The notes beneath the pieces were generated by a model. The model had not been told where the DNA came from and did not search any database. It was given only the letters and a program-made list of their open reading frames with translations. Below, piece after piece: positions 10,228 to 20,102 of a DNA stretch of 64,000 bases. The position numbers and the translations under genes are program-made. Positions within the stretch are counted from its first letter, which is position 1, and every line of letters begins with the position of its first letter. Source of the DNA: Calothrix sp. NIES-3974 (GTDB taxonomy: Bacteria; Cyanobacteriota; Cyanobacteriia; Cyanobacteriales; Nostocaceae); NCBI RefSeq assembly GCF_002368395.1, contig NZ_AP018254.1, forward strand, positions 2,108,001-2,172,000. The letters are read 5' to 3'.

Positions 10228-11295
10228 ATGCAACTTTTTGTAGACATTCACAAACCTCTGACTAGCTATCCTCTCGATGTGCAATTTAACCTGGAAGGAA
10301 AGGTATTAGGAATACTAGGAGGTTCCGGTTCTGGTAAGAGTATGACTTTACGTTGTATCGCCGGACTGGAAACACCTAAGCGAGGTAGTATTATTCTTAA
10401 TGGCAGGATTTTATTTGATTCCAAAAAACGGATTAATCTACCAATTCGTTCCCGTCGTGTTGGTATAGTCTTTCAAAATTATGCTCTGTTTCCCCATTTA
10501 ACTGTTGCGAAAAATATCACCTACGGTTTACGTCATTTATCCCCTACAGAACGTCAACAACGCTTAACAGAACAAATTAGGAAATTACAACTTTCCGGAT
10601 TAGAAAATCGTTATCCCAATCAACTATCCGGTGGACAACAACAGCGTGTCGCTCTCGCAAGAGCTTTAGCTGTAGAACCAGAAGTATTACTATTAGATGA
10701 ACCCTTTTCTGCACTAGATACCCACCTGCGTCACCAACTCCAAGAACAACTGATTGAGACGTTGAGTAGTTATCAAGGAGTAACCCTATTTGTCACCCAT
10801 AACTTGGAAGAAGCTTACGCAGTTTGTGAACAACTATTAATTATCTCCCAAGGACAAGTTATTGCCTACGATGATAAACAATCTATTTTTCAGCGTCCAG
10901 CAACTTACACAGTCGCGCAACTGACAGGATGTAAAAACTTCTCCCCAGCTAAAGCAATTTCTTCCAATCAAATAGAAGCAATAAATTGGGGTTGTCGTCT
11001 GGAAGTTATCCCACCTATTCCCCCATCATTCACCTATGCGGGAATCCGTGCCCATCACATAAATATTACCACTGACCCCAATCAAGAAAATACCTTTCCT
11101 TGCTGGTTAGCTCACACCAGAGAAACACCCCATAGAATGACCCTTTACCTGAAGTTACATCATCCCCCCACCCACTCCAATGATTATCAAATCCAAGCAG
11201 AATTATTCAAAGAAAAATGGATAACCATCAAAGACCGTCCTTTCCCCTGGTATGTCAAATTTAATCCACAGAGTTTATTTTTAATGCAACCATAA
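10228..11295 (+). CDS. modC: Molybdate ABC transporter, ATP-binding protein
   Basis: This ATPase energises ModB. Walker A is GGSGSGKS at residues 31-38, followed by Q-loop VFQNYALFPHLTV, signature LSGGQQQR, Walker B VLLLDEP and switch histidine in LFVTHNLEEAY. About 120 residues follow the ATPase core and correspond to the C-terminal regulatory (TOBE/MOP-like) region, though the MOP consensus is weak. The 355-residue length is normal. It belongs to the mod cluster despite the repeat-filled gap upstream; substrate is inferred from modA and modB. Confidence 0.9.
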   Translation: MQLFVDIHKPLTSYPLDVQFNLEGKVLGILGGSGSGKSMTLRCIAGLETPKRGSIILNGRILFDSKKRINLPIRSRRVGIVFQNYALFPHLTVAKNITYGLRHLSPTERQQRLTEQIRKLQLSGLENRYPNQLSGGQQQRVALARALAVEPEVLLLDEPFSALDTHLRHQLQEQLIETLSSYQGVTLFVTHNLEEAYAVCEQLLIISQGQVIAYDDKQSIFQRPATYTVAQLTGCKNFSPAKAISSNQIEAINWGCRLEVIPPIPPSFTYAGIRAHHINITTDPNQENTFPCWLAHTRETPHRMTLYLKLHHPPTHSNDYQIQAELFKEKWITIKDRPFPWYVKFNPQSLFLMQP

Positions 11296-11402
11296 CCCCT
11301 ATTTCTTATAAATCCTGAACAATTTTAGGGAGTAGGGAGTAGGGATTAGAAAGGAAAGTTATCAATTACTCGCAAGAAATCAAGGATAATTAGGATAACA
11401 CT

Positions 11403-11702
11403 ATGTTTATGAAGTCCAATCACAAACACTTGTTGACAGGGATTACTTTGTTTGCCGTCACCTGAGTAATTACCATACTGACAGCCATCAATATATCCCC
11501 CACCCTAGCACAACAACAGGTATCCCTGACAATTTCATCTGCGATCGCTCTCTCCGAACCCCTGGAAGACATCAAAAAACTCTATCAACGTCAACAACCC
11601 AATGTGAAACTTATCTACAATTTAGGTGCTTACGTGCAATTTTTGTTCAGCAACCAAGCCAAAAATTTGTTCACCAAGTACGGATTTCGTATGGCTTCAT
11701 AA
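11403..11702 (+). pseudogene. Decayed modA-like gene
   Basis: A single frame reads MFMKSNHKHLLTGITLFAVT, an in-frame TGA at 11463-11465, then VITILTAINISPTLAQQQVSLTISSAIALSEPLEDIKKLYQRQQPNVKLIYNLGA and, directly after, YVQFLFSNQAKNLFTKYGFRMAS and a stop. The first part is a signal peptide plus ModA N-terminal lobe (compare LWEKETGNKVRFNFGSTG in the intact protein). The last part is the ModA C-terminal end (FTKYGF compare MKKYGFVLP). About 150 central codons are missing and the signal peptide is interrupted. This is a relic of a second substrate-binding protein in the mod cluster. Confidence 0.8.
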
Positions 11703-11734
11703 ATCTTAAAAAACTATCTCAATAAATCAAAATT

Positions 11735-12895
11735 ATGGCACAGGGTAAATCAAAGTCCGCTTTGAAATTCGTTGTGATACTAGGTATAGTCAGTCTCTGT
11801 GCTGATGCGACCTATGAGGGTGCGCGAAGTATTACAGGTGCTTATTTAGGGGTTTTAGGTGCGAGTGGATTTGTTGTCGGACTAGTCGCAGGTTTAGGAG
11901 AATTAATCGGCTATTGTTTCCGTCTGTTTATTGGTTATTTGAGTGACAAAACTCGTAAATATTGGCGGATTACTACTATTGGCTATGCTTTGAATACTAC
12001 AGTTGTTCCTATGCTAGCCTTAGCGGGGACTTGGCAAATTGCAGCTTTATTGATGCTGGGTGAACGCACTGGTAAAGCTATCCGTACTCCACCCAGGGAC
12101 GTGTTACTATCTCACGCTGCTTTGAGATTGGGAGGGGGGTTTGGATTTGGATTGCATGAAACACTTGACCAAATCGGTGCTGTTGCTGGTCCATTAGCTG
12201 TCGCGACGATGGTTTCCTTTACTGGTGGGTATCAAAGTGGTTTCGCGATTCTGCTGATACCTGCGGTGGTGGGAATGGTGGTTTTGCTGTTTGGACAGAG
12301 AATTTATCCCAATCCCCGTGATTTTGAACATCACACAGCTCCTCTAGATTCCCAGGGATTACCTCGTAAATTCTGGATTTATTTGGGTGCTGTAGCATTT
12401 ATGGCTGCTGGTTTTGCGGATTTTCCCTTAATTGCCTATTATTTTCAAACTCAAGCGATCGCCACAGGTAACACAATCCCCCTACTATACGCTTTGGCAA
12501 TGGGTGTGGATGGCATCGCTGCTTTGATATTTGGACGGTTGTTTGACCGCTTTGGGATATCGATTTTAATTGTTGCTGTTGTTTTATCTTCCCTGTTTGC
12601 TCCCTTGGTATTTTTTGGCACACTCAATTTAGCCGTATTGGGGATTGTATTATGGGGTATAGGGATGGGAGCGCAGGAATCTATTTTAAAAGCAGCAGTC
12701 GCAGCAATGATTCCCCCAGAAAAGCGTGGTTCTGCTTTTGGTATATTTAATACTGGTTATGGTCTATCGTGGTTTTTAGGTAGTGCTTTGATGGGGGTTT
12801 TTTATGATAGTTCGATGAATATTCTGATTATTTTTTCCATCCTAGTTCAACTTGCGGCTGTACCGATTTTATTATTTGTAACTAGGGATAGATGA
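11735..12895 (+). CDS. Major facilitator superfamily transporter
   Basis: The 386-residue polytopic protein has about 12 hydrophobic segments. The MFS loop 2-3 signature appears as GYLSDKTRKYWR (about residues 69-80), with a second equivalent GRLFDRFG in the C-terminal half. LGERTGKAIRTPPRDVLLS and the GSAFGIFNTGYGLSWFLGSALMGVFYD block are typical of the group of MFS proteins annotated as efflux permeases. Substrate cannot be told. It follows the modA relic by 32 bases, so cotranscription with the mod genes is possible but unproven. Confidence 0.85.
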   Translation: MAQGKSKSALKFVVILGIVSLCADATYEGARSITGAYLGVLGASGFVVGLVAGLGELIGYCFRLFIGYLSDKTRKYWRITTIGYALNTTVVPMLALAGTWQIAALLMLGERTGKAIRTPPRDVLLSHAALRLGGGFGFGLHETLDQIGAVAGPLAVATMVSFTGGYQSGFAILLIPAVVGMVVLLFGQRIYPNPRDFEHHTAPLDSQGLPRKFWIYLGAVAFMAAGFADFPLIAYYFQTQAIATGNTIPLLYALAMGVDGIAALIFGRLFDRFGISILIVAVVLSSLFAPLVFFGTLNLAVLGIVLWGIGMGAQESILKAAVAAMIPPEKRGSAFGIFNTGYGLSWFLGSALMGVFYDSSMNILIIFSILVQLAAVPILLFVTRDR

Positions 12896-12925
12896 ATTAA
12901 ATAATTAACAATTCGTAATTAAGAA

Positions 12926-13025
12926 TTATTTTATCGACACTTTACTCCCGCACACCGGACATATACCACGTTTAAAATTTGAGCGTACTGCGATTCCACA
13001 TGACTGACATTCTCCAAATTGGCAA
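12926..13025 (-). pseudogene. Zinc-ribbon fragment, no start codon
   Basis: On the minus strand the frame ending at 12926 reads RFCQFGECQSCGIAVRSNFKRGICPVCGSKVSIK then stop. The CQSC and CPVC pairs make a zinc ribbon. A stop codon immediately precedes this piece and there is no ATG, GTG or TTG in a sensible place. It is therefore probably the C-terminal remnant of a broken gene, perhaps together with the 60-codon frame just upstream on the same strand. Confidence 0.4.
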
Positions 13026-13090
13026 AATCTCTAATTTGGAACAAGAAGAGTTGGAATTCCCGCAAATAGTTAAACTTTACCTATAACCCC

Positions 13091-13273
13091 TCAGAAATGA
13101 CCTTGGCTGAGAACATTCTCCATTGATGGACTTGTATCGTCAATTAAAGCTTGGATTTTATTAATCATCCTCTGGAAGACATCAGGGTAGTATTTAGCAG
13201 CATCTAAAAAATCTACATATGCTTGTCTATGTCGCCTTCTTTCCTTGGGAAGCAAAAATACTAGCGATCGCAA
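13091..13273 (-). CDS. Short hypothetical ORF, possibly a gene remnant
   Basis: This 60-codon frame starts at a TTG that overlaps a HIP1 site and reads KERRRHRQAYVDFLDAAKYYPDVFQRMINKIQALIDD in the middle, which looks like real helical protein rather than repeat translation. No family is recognised. The zinc-ribbon fragment downstream on the same strand may once have belonged to the same gene. The remaining 13274-13752 sequence shows no gene; it is the AT-rich upstream region of the kinase-like gene. Confidence 0.3.
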   Translation of the reverse strand: MRSLVFLLPKERRRHRQAYVDFLDAAKYYPDVFQRMINKIQALIDDTSPSMENVLSQGHF

Positions 13274-13752
13274 AATTCAAACTAATTATTTAAACTAATT
13301 ATTTACAGTACAGATACTTAGGTTGTAGATAGCAATAAATATCACCTCTTCGCTTCCGTATTATTTCAATCATTCAAGTGCAAGCAGAAGTGAGATTCTT
13401 TCTACTAGTTCTAAACTACGCTATATCACTAGGTATGAATAAATGATTTAGTTGCACTGACATTTACACTGTGCCTATATTAACAGAGGGTGTATTGATG
13501 TCGAGATGGTAATATTTGTGCTTACCTAGAACAAGTCATCAGTTTAAGACTGGTAAGTCAGATGGTGTGATGACTTTATTTGCTGTATTTATGTCCCCAT
13601 CGGTGTGACTTGCGATATGCCTTGGGCATTCAGCTTTGCTTATCGTAAGTCATACCAATGGATCAATGCAAGTGATATCATTTAACATCCTGATGATAGA
13701 TGTATGTTGTAATTTTATCTATTAATACTTAATTGAGTACGTTGTAATTATT

Positions 13753-14664
13753 ATGTTTGATACGAGTAACTGGATTTATTTAGCAGCTAGTTTTGGTTTG
13801 GGTTTTGGTATCCGTGGACTCATCCACAGGGTTGCAAAAGTGAATCGGGAAAAATCGCCAGTTACCTCAGTTGGGGAATCTCAGGAACAAGAAAAACAAG
13901 ACTTAGAGAAACAATTACTACAGACCCATTTAGCCTATCAAATGGTTCAGGAAATGGGTGCATTTAAAGCTGGTTTTTTAGCTCGGACTACCCATGCACT
14001 GCGATCGCCTTTAAATGGATTGATTGGGTTGCATCAATTAATACTATCCGACCTGTGTGAAAATCCAGAAGAAGAGCGGGAATTTATACAGCAAGCCTTG
14101 GAACGAGCCTTAAAATTACTCAAGTTAATTGATGAAATTTTGAATGTTGCACGTCTGCAAGCGGGAACAAACAGATTGAATATCCAGCCATTTTCAGTGA
14201 TAGATGTTCTCAAGGAAACCCATAACTTAACCGCAATTCTCGCGGAAAATAGAAGTTATAAATATGATATTACGTTTCCCCAAGAGGATGTTCATGCTTT
14301 AGTTGACCCCTATTGGTTGCGATACACATTGGTGAGTTTGGTGGAAACTGCAATCGCGGGGATGGAGGAGGGAGGTATTTCTCTTCATACCCAAGTTTGT
14401 CATCGCCAAAAATCGTATATCCTACAAATTTGTTTAGATGTACCATCCCATGCTTTGCCACCGCAAGAATCAATCGACCTCGCAACGGCTGAAACCCTAA
14501 CGACAATAGATACAAACTCTAATCAACCAAATATGTCACCGGGAATGAAAATAGTTCTCACCCAAAATATCCTAGAGGTGATGGGTGGTAAATTAGATAT
14601 CTATGCCCACCCAGAGCAACCAGACATCACCCGTGTGTTGATATCTGTACCAGCAAGTCAATGA
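13753..14664 (+). CDS. Histidine-kinase-like protein with degenerate ATPase domain
   Basis: Residues 5-22 form a short N-terminal membrane or hydrophobic segment, followed by a coiled coil (about 43-70). An HisKA dimerisation domain follows with an intact H box, FLARTTHALRSPLNGLIGL, phosphoacceptor H81. The C-terminal half is HATPase-like in outline (LRYTLVSLVETAI ... MKIVLTQNILEVMGGKLDIYA). However, the N-box asparagine is replaced (SLVETAI for NLLSNAI), no DxGxG box is visible and the glycine-rich lid is reduced to SPGM. It may be a phosphotransfer partner or a non-catalytic dimer. No response regulator is adjacent. Confidence 0.75.
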   Translation: MFDTSNWIYLAASFGLGFGIRGLIHRVAKVNREKSPVTSVGESQEQEKQDLEKQLLQTHLAYQMVQEMGAFKAGFLARTTHALRSPLNGLIGLHQLILSDLCENPEEEREFIQQALERALKLLKLIDEILNVARLQAGTNRLNIQPFSVIDVLKETHNLTAILAENRSYKYDITFPQEDVHALVDPYWLRYTLVSLVETAIAGMEEGGISLHTQVCHRQKSYILQICLDVPSHALPPQESIDLATAETLTTIDTNSNQPNMSPGMKIVLTQNILEVMGGKLDIYAHPEQPDITRVLISVPASQ

Positions 14665-14716
14665 ATGAATTATGTATCCTATACCAATTTAAAAACGTGA
14701 CAAATTAATGAACCAT

Positions 14717-14744
14717 GTAGAGACGTAATATATTACATCTCTAC
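14717..14744. repeat. GTAGAGACG hairpin repeat
   Basis: A 28-base inverted repeat with GTAGAGACGTAATA in the left arm and its complement in the right arm, one mismatch. It lies between two convergent genes and may contribute to transcript ends. It is one of more than ten family members in the window. Confidence 0.8.
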
Positions 14745-14759
14745 ATAAAAATATATTTT

Positions 14760-15245
14760 TTACCTTTGACTTTTGCTACTAGCTATTTCCTCCAACTCCA
14801 TAATTTCTGGGTTCGACAGTGAAGATAAATTTTCCCGATTATAGAGAACCATTGTCGTGGTCGAGTTAGACTGAAAACCGATTTTTTCGTAGAATTGGGC
14901 GTGATGAGTAGTCATCAAATATACTCGCTCGACACGACACATGTGGGGATGACTGATTACGGTTTCCACAAGTTTACTACCCAGACCAATGCGACGATAT
15001 TCAGGGTGAACAACCACATCCCAAATGGTAGCTCGATAAATACCGTCAGAAGTAGCGCGAGCGAAACCGATGAGACGGGAATCGTGCCAAACTGTGATTA
15101 CGGGTTCGCTATGTTGGATGGCAGTACGCAAATCTTCGACTGTTCGGTCTTTTGCCCAAAAAGCAGCCAAATCGAACAACTGTTGTAATTGCACCAAATC
15201 GATATCAGACTTGCGATCGCTAAATTGGATATAAGTTTCTTTCAT
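14760..15245 (-). CDS. GNAT family N-acetyltransferase
   Basis: The acetyl-CoA binding core is recognisable: WDVVVHPEYRRIGLGSKLVETVI contains the Q/R-x-x-G-x-G/A motif as RRIGLG, preceded by the beta-strand GFARATSDGIYRATIWD. The tail FYEKIGFQSN is the usual GNAT beta-alpha ending. The substrate is unknown. I chose the ATG at 15245 (MKETYIQFSDRKSD); a GTG seven codons upstream (15266) is possible. The gene is convergent with the kinase-like gene and 39 bases from the minus-strand membrane-protein gene upstream, so those two may form one transcript. Confidence 0.85.
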   Translation of the reverse strand: MKETYIQFSDRKSDIDLVQLQQLFDLAAFWAKDRTVEDLRTAIQHSEPVITVWHDSRLIGFARATSDGIYRATIWDVVVHPEYRRIGLGSKLVETVISHPHMCRVERVYLMTTHHAQFYEKIGFQSNSTTTMVLYNRENLSSLSNPEIMELEEIASSKSQR

Positions 15246-15283
15246 CTCTACGATACCAGAATACACTCATCTTAGATTAAAGA

Positions 15284-15664
15284 TTATCCACAAATCCACT
15301 TCCACAAGGGATGGCTAGAACCTTGATTCCGAATACGCATCACTTGCTGTTCCAAACGTTTTTGCTCCTGTTCCGGTAAACCCCAAATAATATTTCTACT
15401 TTGCCATATTAAAACCGCCATAGTCATCCCAATACACAATGATAATCCCAATGTTGCCAAGGGACGAAAATATAAAGCATAACGTACCGCAGTCCAGGTA
15501 AAATGTTCTCGCCACAGTTGAATATCAGTGCGTAAATCCCAGATTGCCAATGGTGCAACCACCAACCACAACACCAAAACAAATAACCACCGAAAATAAA
15601 CAGTCAGACGGTGGAGTCGTTGAACTTGATTGGCAAAAGTAGAATTATCTCCGGGTTTTTCCAT
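15284..15664 (-). CDS. Small membrane protein, unknown function
   Basis: The protein is about 126 residues from the ATG at 15664 (MEKPGDNSTFANQVQRLHRLTVYFRW). The longer frame to 15748 adds 28 residues of unlikely sequence. Two membrane segments are visible, LFVLVLWLVVAPLAIW and ALYFRPLATLGLSLCIGMTMAVLIW, followed by a basic, helical C-terminal tail (LPEQEQKRLEQQVMRIRNQG). No family name can be given with confidence; it looks like a conserved cyanobacterial membrane protein. It precedes the acetyltransferase gene on the same strand. Confidence 0.65.
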   Translation of the reverse strand: MEKPGDNSTFANQVQRLHRLTVYFRWLFVLVLWLVVAPLAIWDLRTDIQLWREHFTWTAVRYALYFRPLATLGLSLCIGMTMAVLIWQSRNIIWGLPEQEQKRLEQQVMRIRNQGSSHPLWKWICG

Positions 15665-15850
15665 GACAATACTTGAATAACAAAGAAGAGGGAACACAGG
15701 ATCGGACTGTAACATTAGACTTGAGTAAGTAGAAGATGCTCCCGCCAATTCTTTTAAATTAAATCCTATTTATACATCATGGGGACGCTCCACTTCTTCT
15801 TTGTTTGCCATACTCCTATATTCTGACTCTATACCCAATACAGGTTTCGG

Positions 15851-15872
15851 GAGACGCGATATATCGCGTCTC
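15851..15872. repeat. GAGACG hairpin repeat (GCGATATATCGC core)
   Basis: A perfect 22-base palindrome, same core as the copy at 9940-9959, followed by TAC. It lies between the minus-strand membrane-protein gene and the 3' end of secF. Confidence 0.8.
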
Positions 15873-15960
15873 TACAATCTACAATTATTAGGGGTTGATG
15901 AATTTTCTTATCCTAACCGTATTGACTCTACACCTACTCCCCCCTTCCGATGGATCGTTT

Positions 15961-16914
15961 CTACTCACTACTTCCGACTCCTTCCATTTTGACGCTGGAA
16001 TGACGTTCTCGCCACCAAGCAAGTAGGGTACTAGCAATAAATATACTGGAATAGGCTCCAACGACAAAGCCGATAATTAGAGCCAGGGCAAAGTATTTTA
16101 AAGTTTCACCACCAAACAGAAAAATTGCCACCAAGCTGAGAATGGTGGTTAGGGTTGTATTAATCGAACGTCCCAGGGTTTGATTAACAGCATCATCAAC
16201 AATGTCCGTAATTGCACGATTCGGTTCTTGCTTCAGGGTTTCCCGGATGCGGTCATAAATAACTACAGTATCATTTACAGAAAACCCAGTAATCGTCAGT
16301 AATGCCACTACAAATAAACTGTCCACCTCCGTTGCTAGGGGAGATAAACCGAGAATCGCAAAAATCCCCACCGTCACCAAAACATCGTGGAAAGTAGCTA
16401 GTACCGCAAAGATGGCATAATCTAGCTGAAAACGAAAGGCTAAGTAACCAATAATACCCAGAAAAGATACAGTCAGGGCAATCATCCCCGAATTAAATAA
16501 TTCCCTTCCCAGGGTCGGACCCACCGAATCAATTTGATTTTTTTGGGGGTCAAAAGCACCGACTTTTGCCGATAATGCAGTTTGGAGTTGGGTGCGAGCA
16601 TCAGTACTTAAATCCCGTGTCCGAATCGAAATCCCATTTTCGCCGACGATTTGAATACTGCTACCCTCCAAACCCTGACTTTTGGCAACTTCCCGTACCA
16701 CATTAATATCAATCGGTTGGTCGCAGTTAACTGGTTGACTGCAATCCCGTTCAAATTGTAGACGCGTACCCCCGACAAAATCCAAACTCGGACGCAGAGG
16801 TGCGCGGATAGTAGGGTTTTGCCAAGAAATAAACATGGCCACAATACCGATGAGAATTACCCCAAGGGATATACTCCACCAGAGACCACGGGATTTATTG
16901 ACACTAATTTTCAC
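15961..16914 (-). CDS. secF: Protein translocase subunit SecF
   Basis: SecF works with SecD to drive late steps of Sec-dependent export using the proton gradient. The sequence shows the first membrane segment ([19 protein letters not shown]), the signature [10 protein letters not shown], and the C-terminal five-helix domain with [16 protein letters not shown] and [22 protein letters not shown]. The 317-residue length is normal. Translation starts at a GTG that overlaps the secD stop (GTGA, 4 bases), so the two are coupled. Confidence 0.96.
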   Translation of the reverse strand: MKISVNKSRGLWWSISLGVILIGIVAMFISWQNPTIRAPLRPSLDFVGGTRLQFERDCSQPVNCDQPIDINVVREVAKSQGLEGSSIQIVGENGISIRTRDLSTDARTQLQTALSAKVGAFDPQKNQIDSVGPTLGRELFNSGMIALTVSFLGIIGYLAFRFQLDYAIFAVLATFHDVLVTVGIFAILGLSPLATEVDSLFVVALLTITGFSVNDTVVIYDRIRETLKQEPNRAITDIVDDAVNQTLGRSINTTLTTILSLVAIFLFGGETLKYFALALIIGFVVGAYSSIFIASTLLAWWRERHSSVKMEGVGSSE

Positions 16915-18341
16915 GATTGCGCCTCCGTCCGATCGATTATTTGTTGTTGGGGGGTATAGAACTCAATTTTACGCAGCGACGGTATCGATGCGGCGACAAA
17001 CATGAGTGTACGGCTACAGGTAATCGCAGTAAACATACTTACCCCAATCCCCACCGCTAAGGTTAGAGCAAACCCTTTGACGAGTCCAGAACCCAACCAA
17101 AATAGGGCTGCACAAGCAATCCAAGTGGTGACATTGCCATCGAGAATACTAGAAAAAGCGCGGTAAAAGCCCGATTCGACCGAACGGTAAAGAGTTTTAC
17201 CAGCCCTTAATTCCTCCCGTGTTCGTTCAAAAATCAAAACATTGGCATCCACAGCCATACCGATACTGAGGATAAATCCTGCAATACCGGGAAGGGTAAT
17301 TGTGACACCCAAAAGAGCAAAACTAGCCCAACTTAATAGGGCATAGATAATTAGGGAAATATCGGCGATTAAACCCGGTAAACGGTAGTAAACCACCATA
17401 AATACCAACACCAGAATTAAACCACCAATTCCAGCATATAAACTGCTTTGAATACTATCCTTACCCAAGGTTGCACCTACGGTACGACGTTCGGCAATTT
17501 CCACGGGTACAGGAAGGGAACCACCCCGTAATTGTACCCCTAAATCTTGGGCACTTTGGGCATCAAAATTACCCGTAATTACCGCCGAACCACCGGTAAT
17601 TCCCGTTGCAGCGTGTTCCACACCCACCACCGGGGAACTAATTAATTCATTGTCTAGGAAAATACCAATACTGCGATTTGTTCCTGCTAATTCCTTGGTA
17701 ATCTTGGCAAACAAATCACCACCTTCCTGGTTAAAGCGGATGGCTACATTCCAAGCAGTTCCCGCAGTTGGTTCCCCATAGGCATCTACTAGAAACTTAC
17801 CAGTTAAAGGGGGATTTGTGCTACTAAATAACTTAGCGATCGCCTGATTATTTTTTTCGATTTCCGCTTTATTTTTGGCGATCGCCTCTGCATCCTGCTT
17901 CCCATTCTCAGCGCTTAATAATAAAGCGCGTTGAGCATTTAATTGCAAACGCAGTTGATTTAGGGCTATAAATTCCCCTTCCGTACCGGGATTTTGTTGG
18001 CGAAACTCCAACTGAGCAGTTCCCCCCAATACCCGTTCTGCTTGTTCCGGGTCATTGACCCCAGGTAACTGCACCAAAATTTTATCAGTACCTACGGTTT
18101 GAATGACAGGTTCGGACACACCTAATCCATTTACCCGTCCTTCCACCACCCGTTTCACGGCTTCTAATTCACGTTCTGTAATAGTTTTAATACCAGTTTC
18201 TGGGGAAGGTTTGACCTGAATCGTCAACTGGGAACCCCCCCGTAAATCTAATCCTAAAGGTACAGGAATTGTGGCAATCACCGCAATCGCGGCAATCACC
18301 ACCACTAAAATTAATCCTAAAAGCGATCGCTGTCTTTGCAT
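16911..18341 (-). CDS. secD: Protein translocase subunit SecD
   Basis: This is an RND-type membrane protein partnered with SecF. Features are an N-terminal membrane segment ([21 protein letters not shown]), [12 protein letters not shown], the periplasmic P1 domain with [15 protein letters not shown] and [19 protein letters not shown], and the C-terminal transmembrane block with [30 protein letters not shown]. It also carries a glutamine- and asparagine-rich insertion in P1 (about residues 125-175), common in cyanobacteria. It is the promoter-proximal gene of the secDF pair. Confidence 0.96.
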   Translation of the reverse strand: MQRQRSLLGLILVVVIAAIAVIATIPVPLGLDLRGGSQLTIQVKPSPETGIKTITERELEAVKRVVEGRVNGLGVSEPVIQTVGTDKILVQLPGVNDPEQAERVLGGTAQLEFRQQNPGTEGEFIALNQLRLQLNAQRALLLSAENGKQDAEAIAKNKAEIEKNNQAIAKLFSSTNPPLTGKFLVDAYGEPTAGTAWNVAIRFNQEGGDLFAKITKELAGTNRSIGIFLDNELISSPVVGVEHAATGITGGSAVITGNFDAQSAQDLGVQLRGGSLPVPVEIAERRTVGATLGKDSIQSSLYAGIGGLILVLVFMVVYYRLPGLIADISLIIYALLSWASFALLGVTITLPGIAGFILSIGMAVDANVLIFERTREELRAGKTLYRSVESGFYRAFSSILDGNVTTWIACAALFWLGSGLVKGFALTLAVGIGVSMFTAITCSRTLMFVAASIPSLRKIEFYTPQQQIIDRTEAQS

Positions 18342-18547
18342 ACCATAACTCGCTGCGACAAACGCTATAATAACGCGCTTTGCATCATAATTGGGTCTTT
18401 ATTCTAGTATGCAGGATACGGTCAGCAGAATACAGGATACGGTCAGCAGAATACAGGACACAAAAGGGAAAATTTAATGATTTGTATACAAACTCCCAAA
18501 TATCTAGTAGTTAAAGTTTGTTTGTAGTTGGGGTTTAGCCCTTTATC

Positions 18548-19717
18548 CTATCTCCCGCTCCCTCTAGTCAACCTAATTTCGCCTTTTTGCTGAATCACAA
18601 TCGGGGTTTGGGGAAAGTCGGTTTTGGTTAAATTACGCACTAAACTAATGGTCTGTCCAGAATTATCAACCAGGGGAATTCCTTGACGGTTTAATTGTAT
18701 GGGAATAATTCGACCTTCCACAAAATCTCCGTCCTGGTTAATTTTTGCTTCTAAAATTAAAGATTTACCTTTGGCTCCTGTTGTTGAAAATGTTCGATAT
18801 CCCAGGAAATTTCCCAAGGAATAGGCAATTAATTTATTTTTATACACTTCCATTGCTCGCGGTACATGGGGGCCATGTCCTAATACTAAGTCTGCACCTG
18901 CATCTACCATTGCTCTGGCAAATTGTCGGGAATTGCCCCGATTTTCCCCATAAAACATTTCCGTTTGATTTTTCACACGTAAAGCATTATTTCCTTCTGC
19001 TCCCACATGCATGGAAACAATCACAATATCAGCATTTTGTTTGGCTGTTTGCACTAACTTTTGACCTGCCGAAATATTTTGTACAGTATTACAATATTCA
19101 TAAAAACAAAATCCAATCCAGGCTACAGGTACTCCTTTGACTTGAGTATAGGTAATTTGATTTTTTTCTCCAACTGGTGCAATACCTACGCTTTTTAAAC
19201 TAGCAACGGTATCTTGAAATCCTTTGAGACCAAAATCAAATGAATGGTTATTAGCCACACTCATGACATGAAAACCGACCTGAGCGAATAATTTGCTATA
19301 GCTGGGTGGAGAACGAAAGGCAAATACCATCCCCCGACCAACATTTTTGCTACTGTGGGGATGATTTGTTAAAGTACTTTCGTAGTTACCAAATAACACA
19401 TCTGCTCCCTGAAGTTTTTGACGAACAGCTTGGGGAAAAAGAATATCTGGGTTTTTTGGTAAACGATAATCTGGAAAGTTTGTACCAGCAACAATATCAC
19501 CCACAGCTTTAATACTAATTGTGGTTTTTATTTTTTCTGGTTTGGGTAAATCGGGTTCTGGTTGAGTTTCGATAGAGTCTTGATTACTGGGAGATTGATT
19601 CGGAATATTGGCAAATAATCCCTGGTTCAAAGCGAAAACTAAACCGACAATTGGTAATATCACAATTGATATTCCTACCATATTCGCAAAATAGCGTTGA
19701 TAATAGGACTTATTCAT
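18548..19717 (-). CDS. CapA family (PGA_cap) metallophosphatase-like protein
   Basis: The 389-residue protein has an N-terminal membrane anchor (residues 12-35), a P/Q/N-rich linker and then the CapA fold. Metal-site motifs are AVGDIVAG, LFGNYESTLT, MSVANNHSFDFGLKGF, VSMHVGAEG and LVLGHGPHVPRAMEVYKNKLIAYSLGNFLG. CapA is known for poly-gamma-glutamate capsule synthesis in Bacillus, but cyanobacterial homologues lack the other cap genes, and none is seen here. A role at the cell surface is inferred, with the substrate open. It is 206 bases upstream of secD on the same strand, with its own likely promoter. Confidence 0.85.
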   Translation of the reverse strand: MNKSYYQRYFANMVGISIVILPIVGLVFALNQGLFANIPNQSPSNQDSIETQPEPDLPKPEKIKTTISIKAVGDIVAGTNFPDYRLPKNPDILFPQAVRQKLQGADVLFGNYESTLTNHPHSSKNVGRGMVFAFRSPPSYSKLFAQVGFHVMSVANNHSFDFGLKGFQDTVASLKSVGIAPVGEKNQITYTQVKGVPVAWIGFCFYEYCNTVQNISAGQKLVQTAKQNADIVIVSMHVGAEGNNALRVKNQTEMFYGENRGNSRQFARAMVDAGADLVLGHGPHVPRAMEVYKNKLIAYSLGNFLGYRTFSTTGAKGKSLILEAKINQDGDFVEGRIIPIQLNRQGIPLVDNSGQTISLVRNLTKTDFPQTPIVIQQKGEIRLTRGSGR

Positions 19718-19983
19718 ATTTATAAATATATTAATAATGATGTTTGTTATCTACTGAAATATTCAATGAGCAGATAAATAATTCCTGAAATTTGCTATAT
19801 TTATTAGAACTTACGCAATATGTGACTGCAAAAGTCATGATGAAGTAGGAGTAATTCAAGAATTATCACTACTTTCATTTACTTTTACTTTGACATCAAT
19901 CCTATTAAATACAAATAATTACAGGCACTATCTATCTACTCTCTTCTCTAGAAAAGATAATTATCGAAGCGCGATTACCCTTT

Positions 19984-20102
19984 AGGACTTACACAAGTGT
20001 CACAATAATTCTGATTTTTCGTTTGTAGTCAGCGCTATACACACTGACTTTGAGGACTTTAGTCTTCACTACAAACTTAAAATAATTAGTTACGTAAGTC
20101 CT
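19984..20102. repeat. Small inverted-repeat element with GGACTTAC ends
   Basis: The left end AGGACTTACACAA and the right end (complement AGGACTTACGTAA) are inverted repeats 119 bases apart. A second nested inverted pair, GTTTGTAGT, lies inside (about 20021 and 20068-20076). There is no coding potential. A similar end (AGAACTTACGCAA) sits alone at about 19806. Termini of this kind are common on cyanobacterial non-autonomous elements. No clear target duplication was found. The rest of 19718-20430 is AT-rich and shows no gene. Confidence 0.6.
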
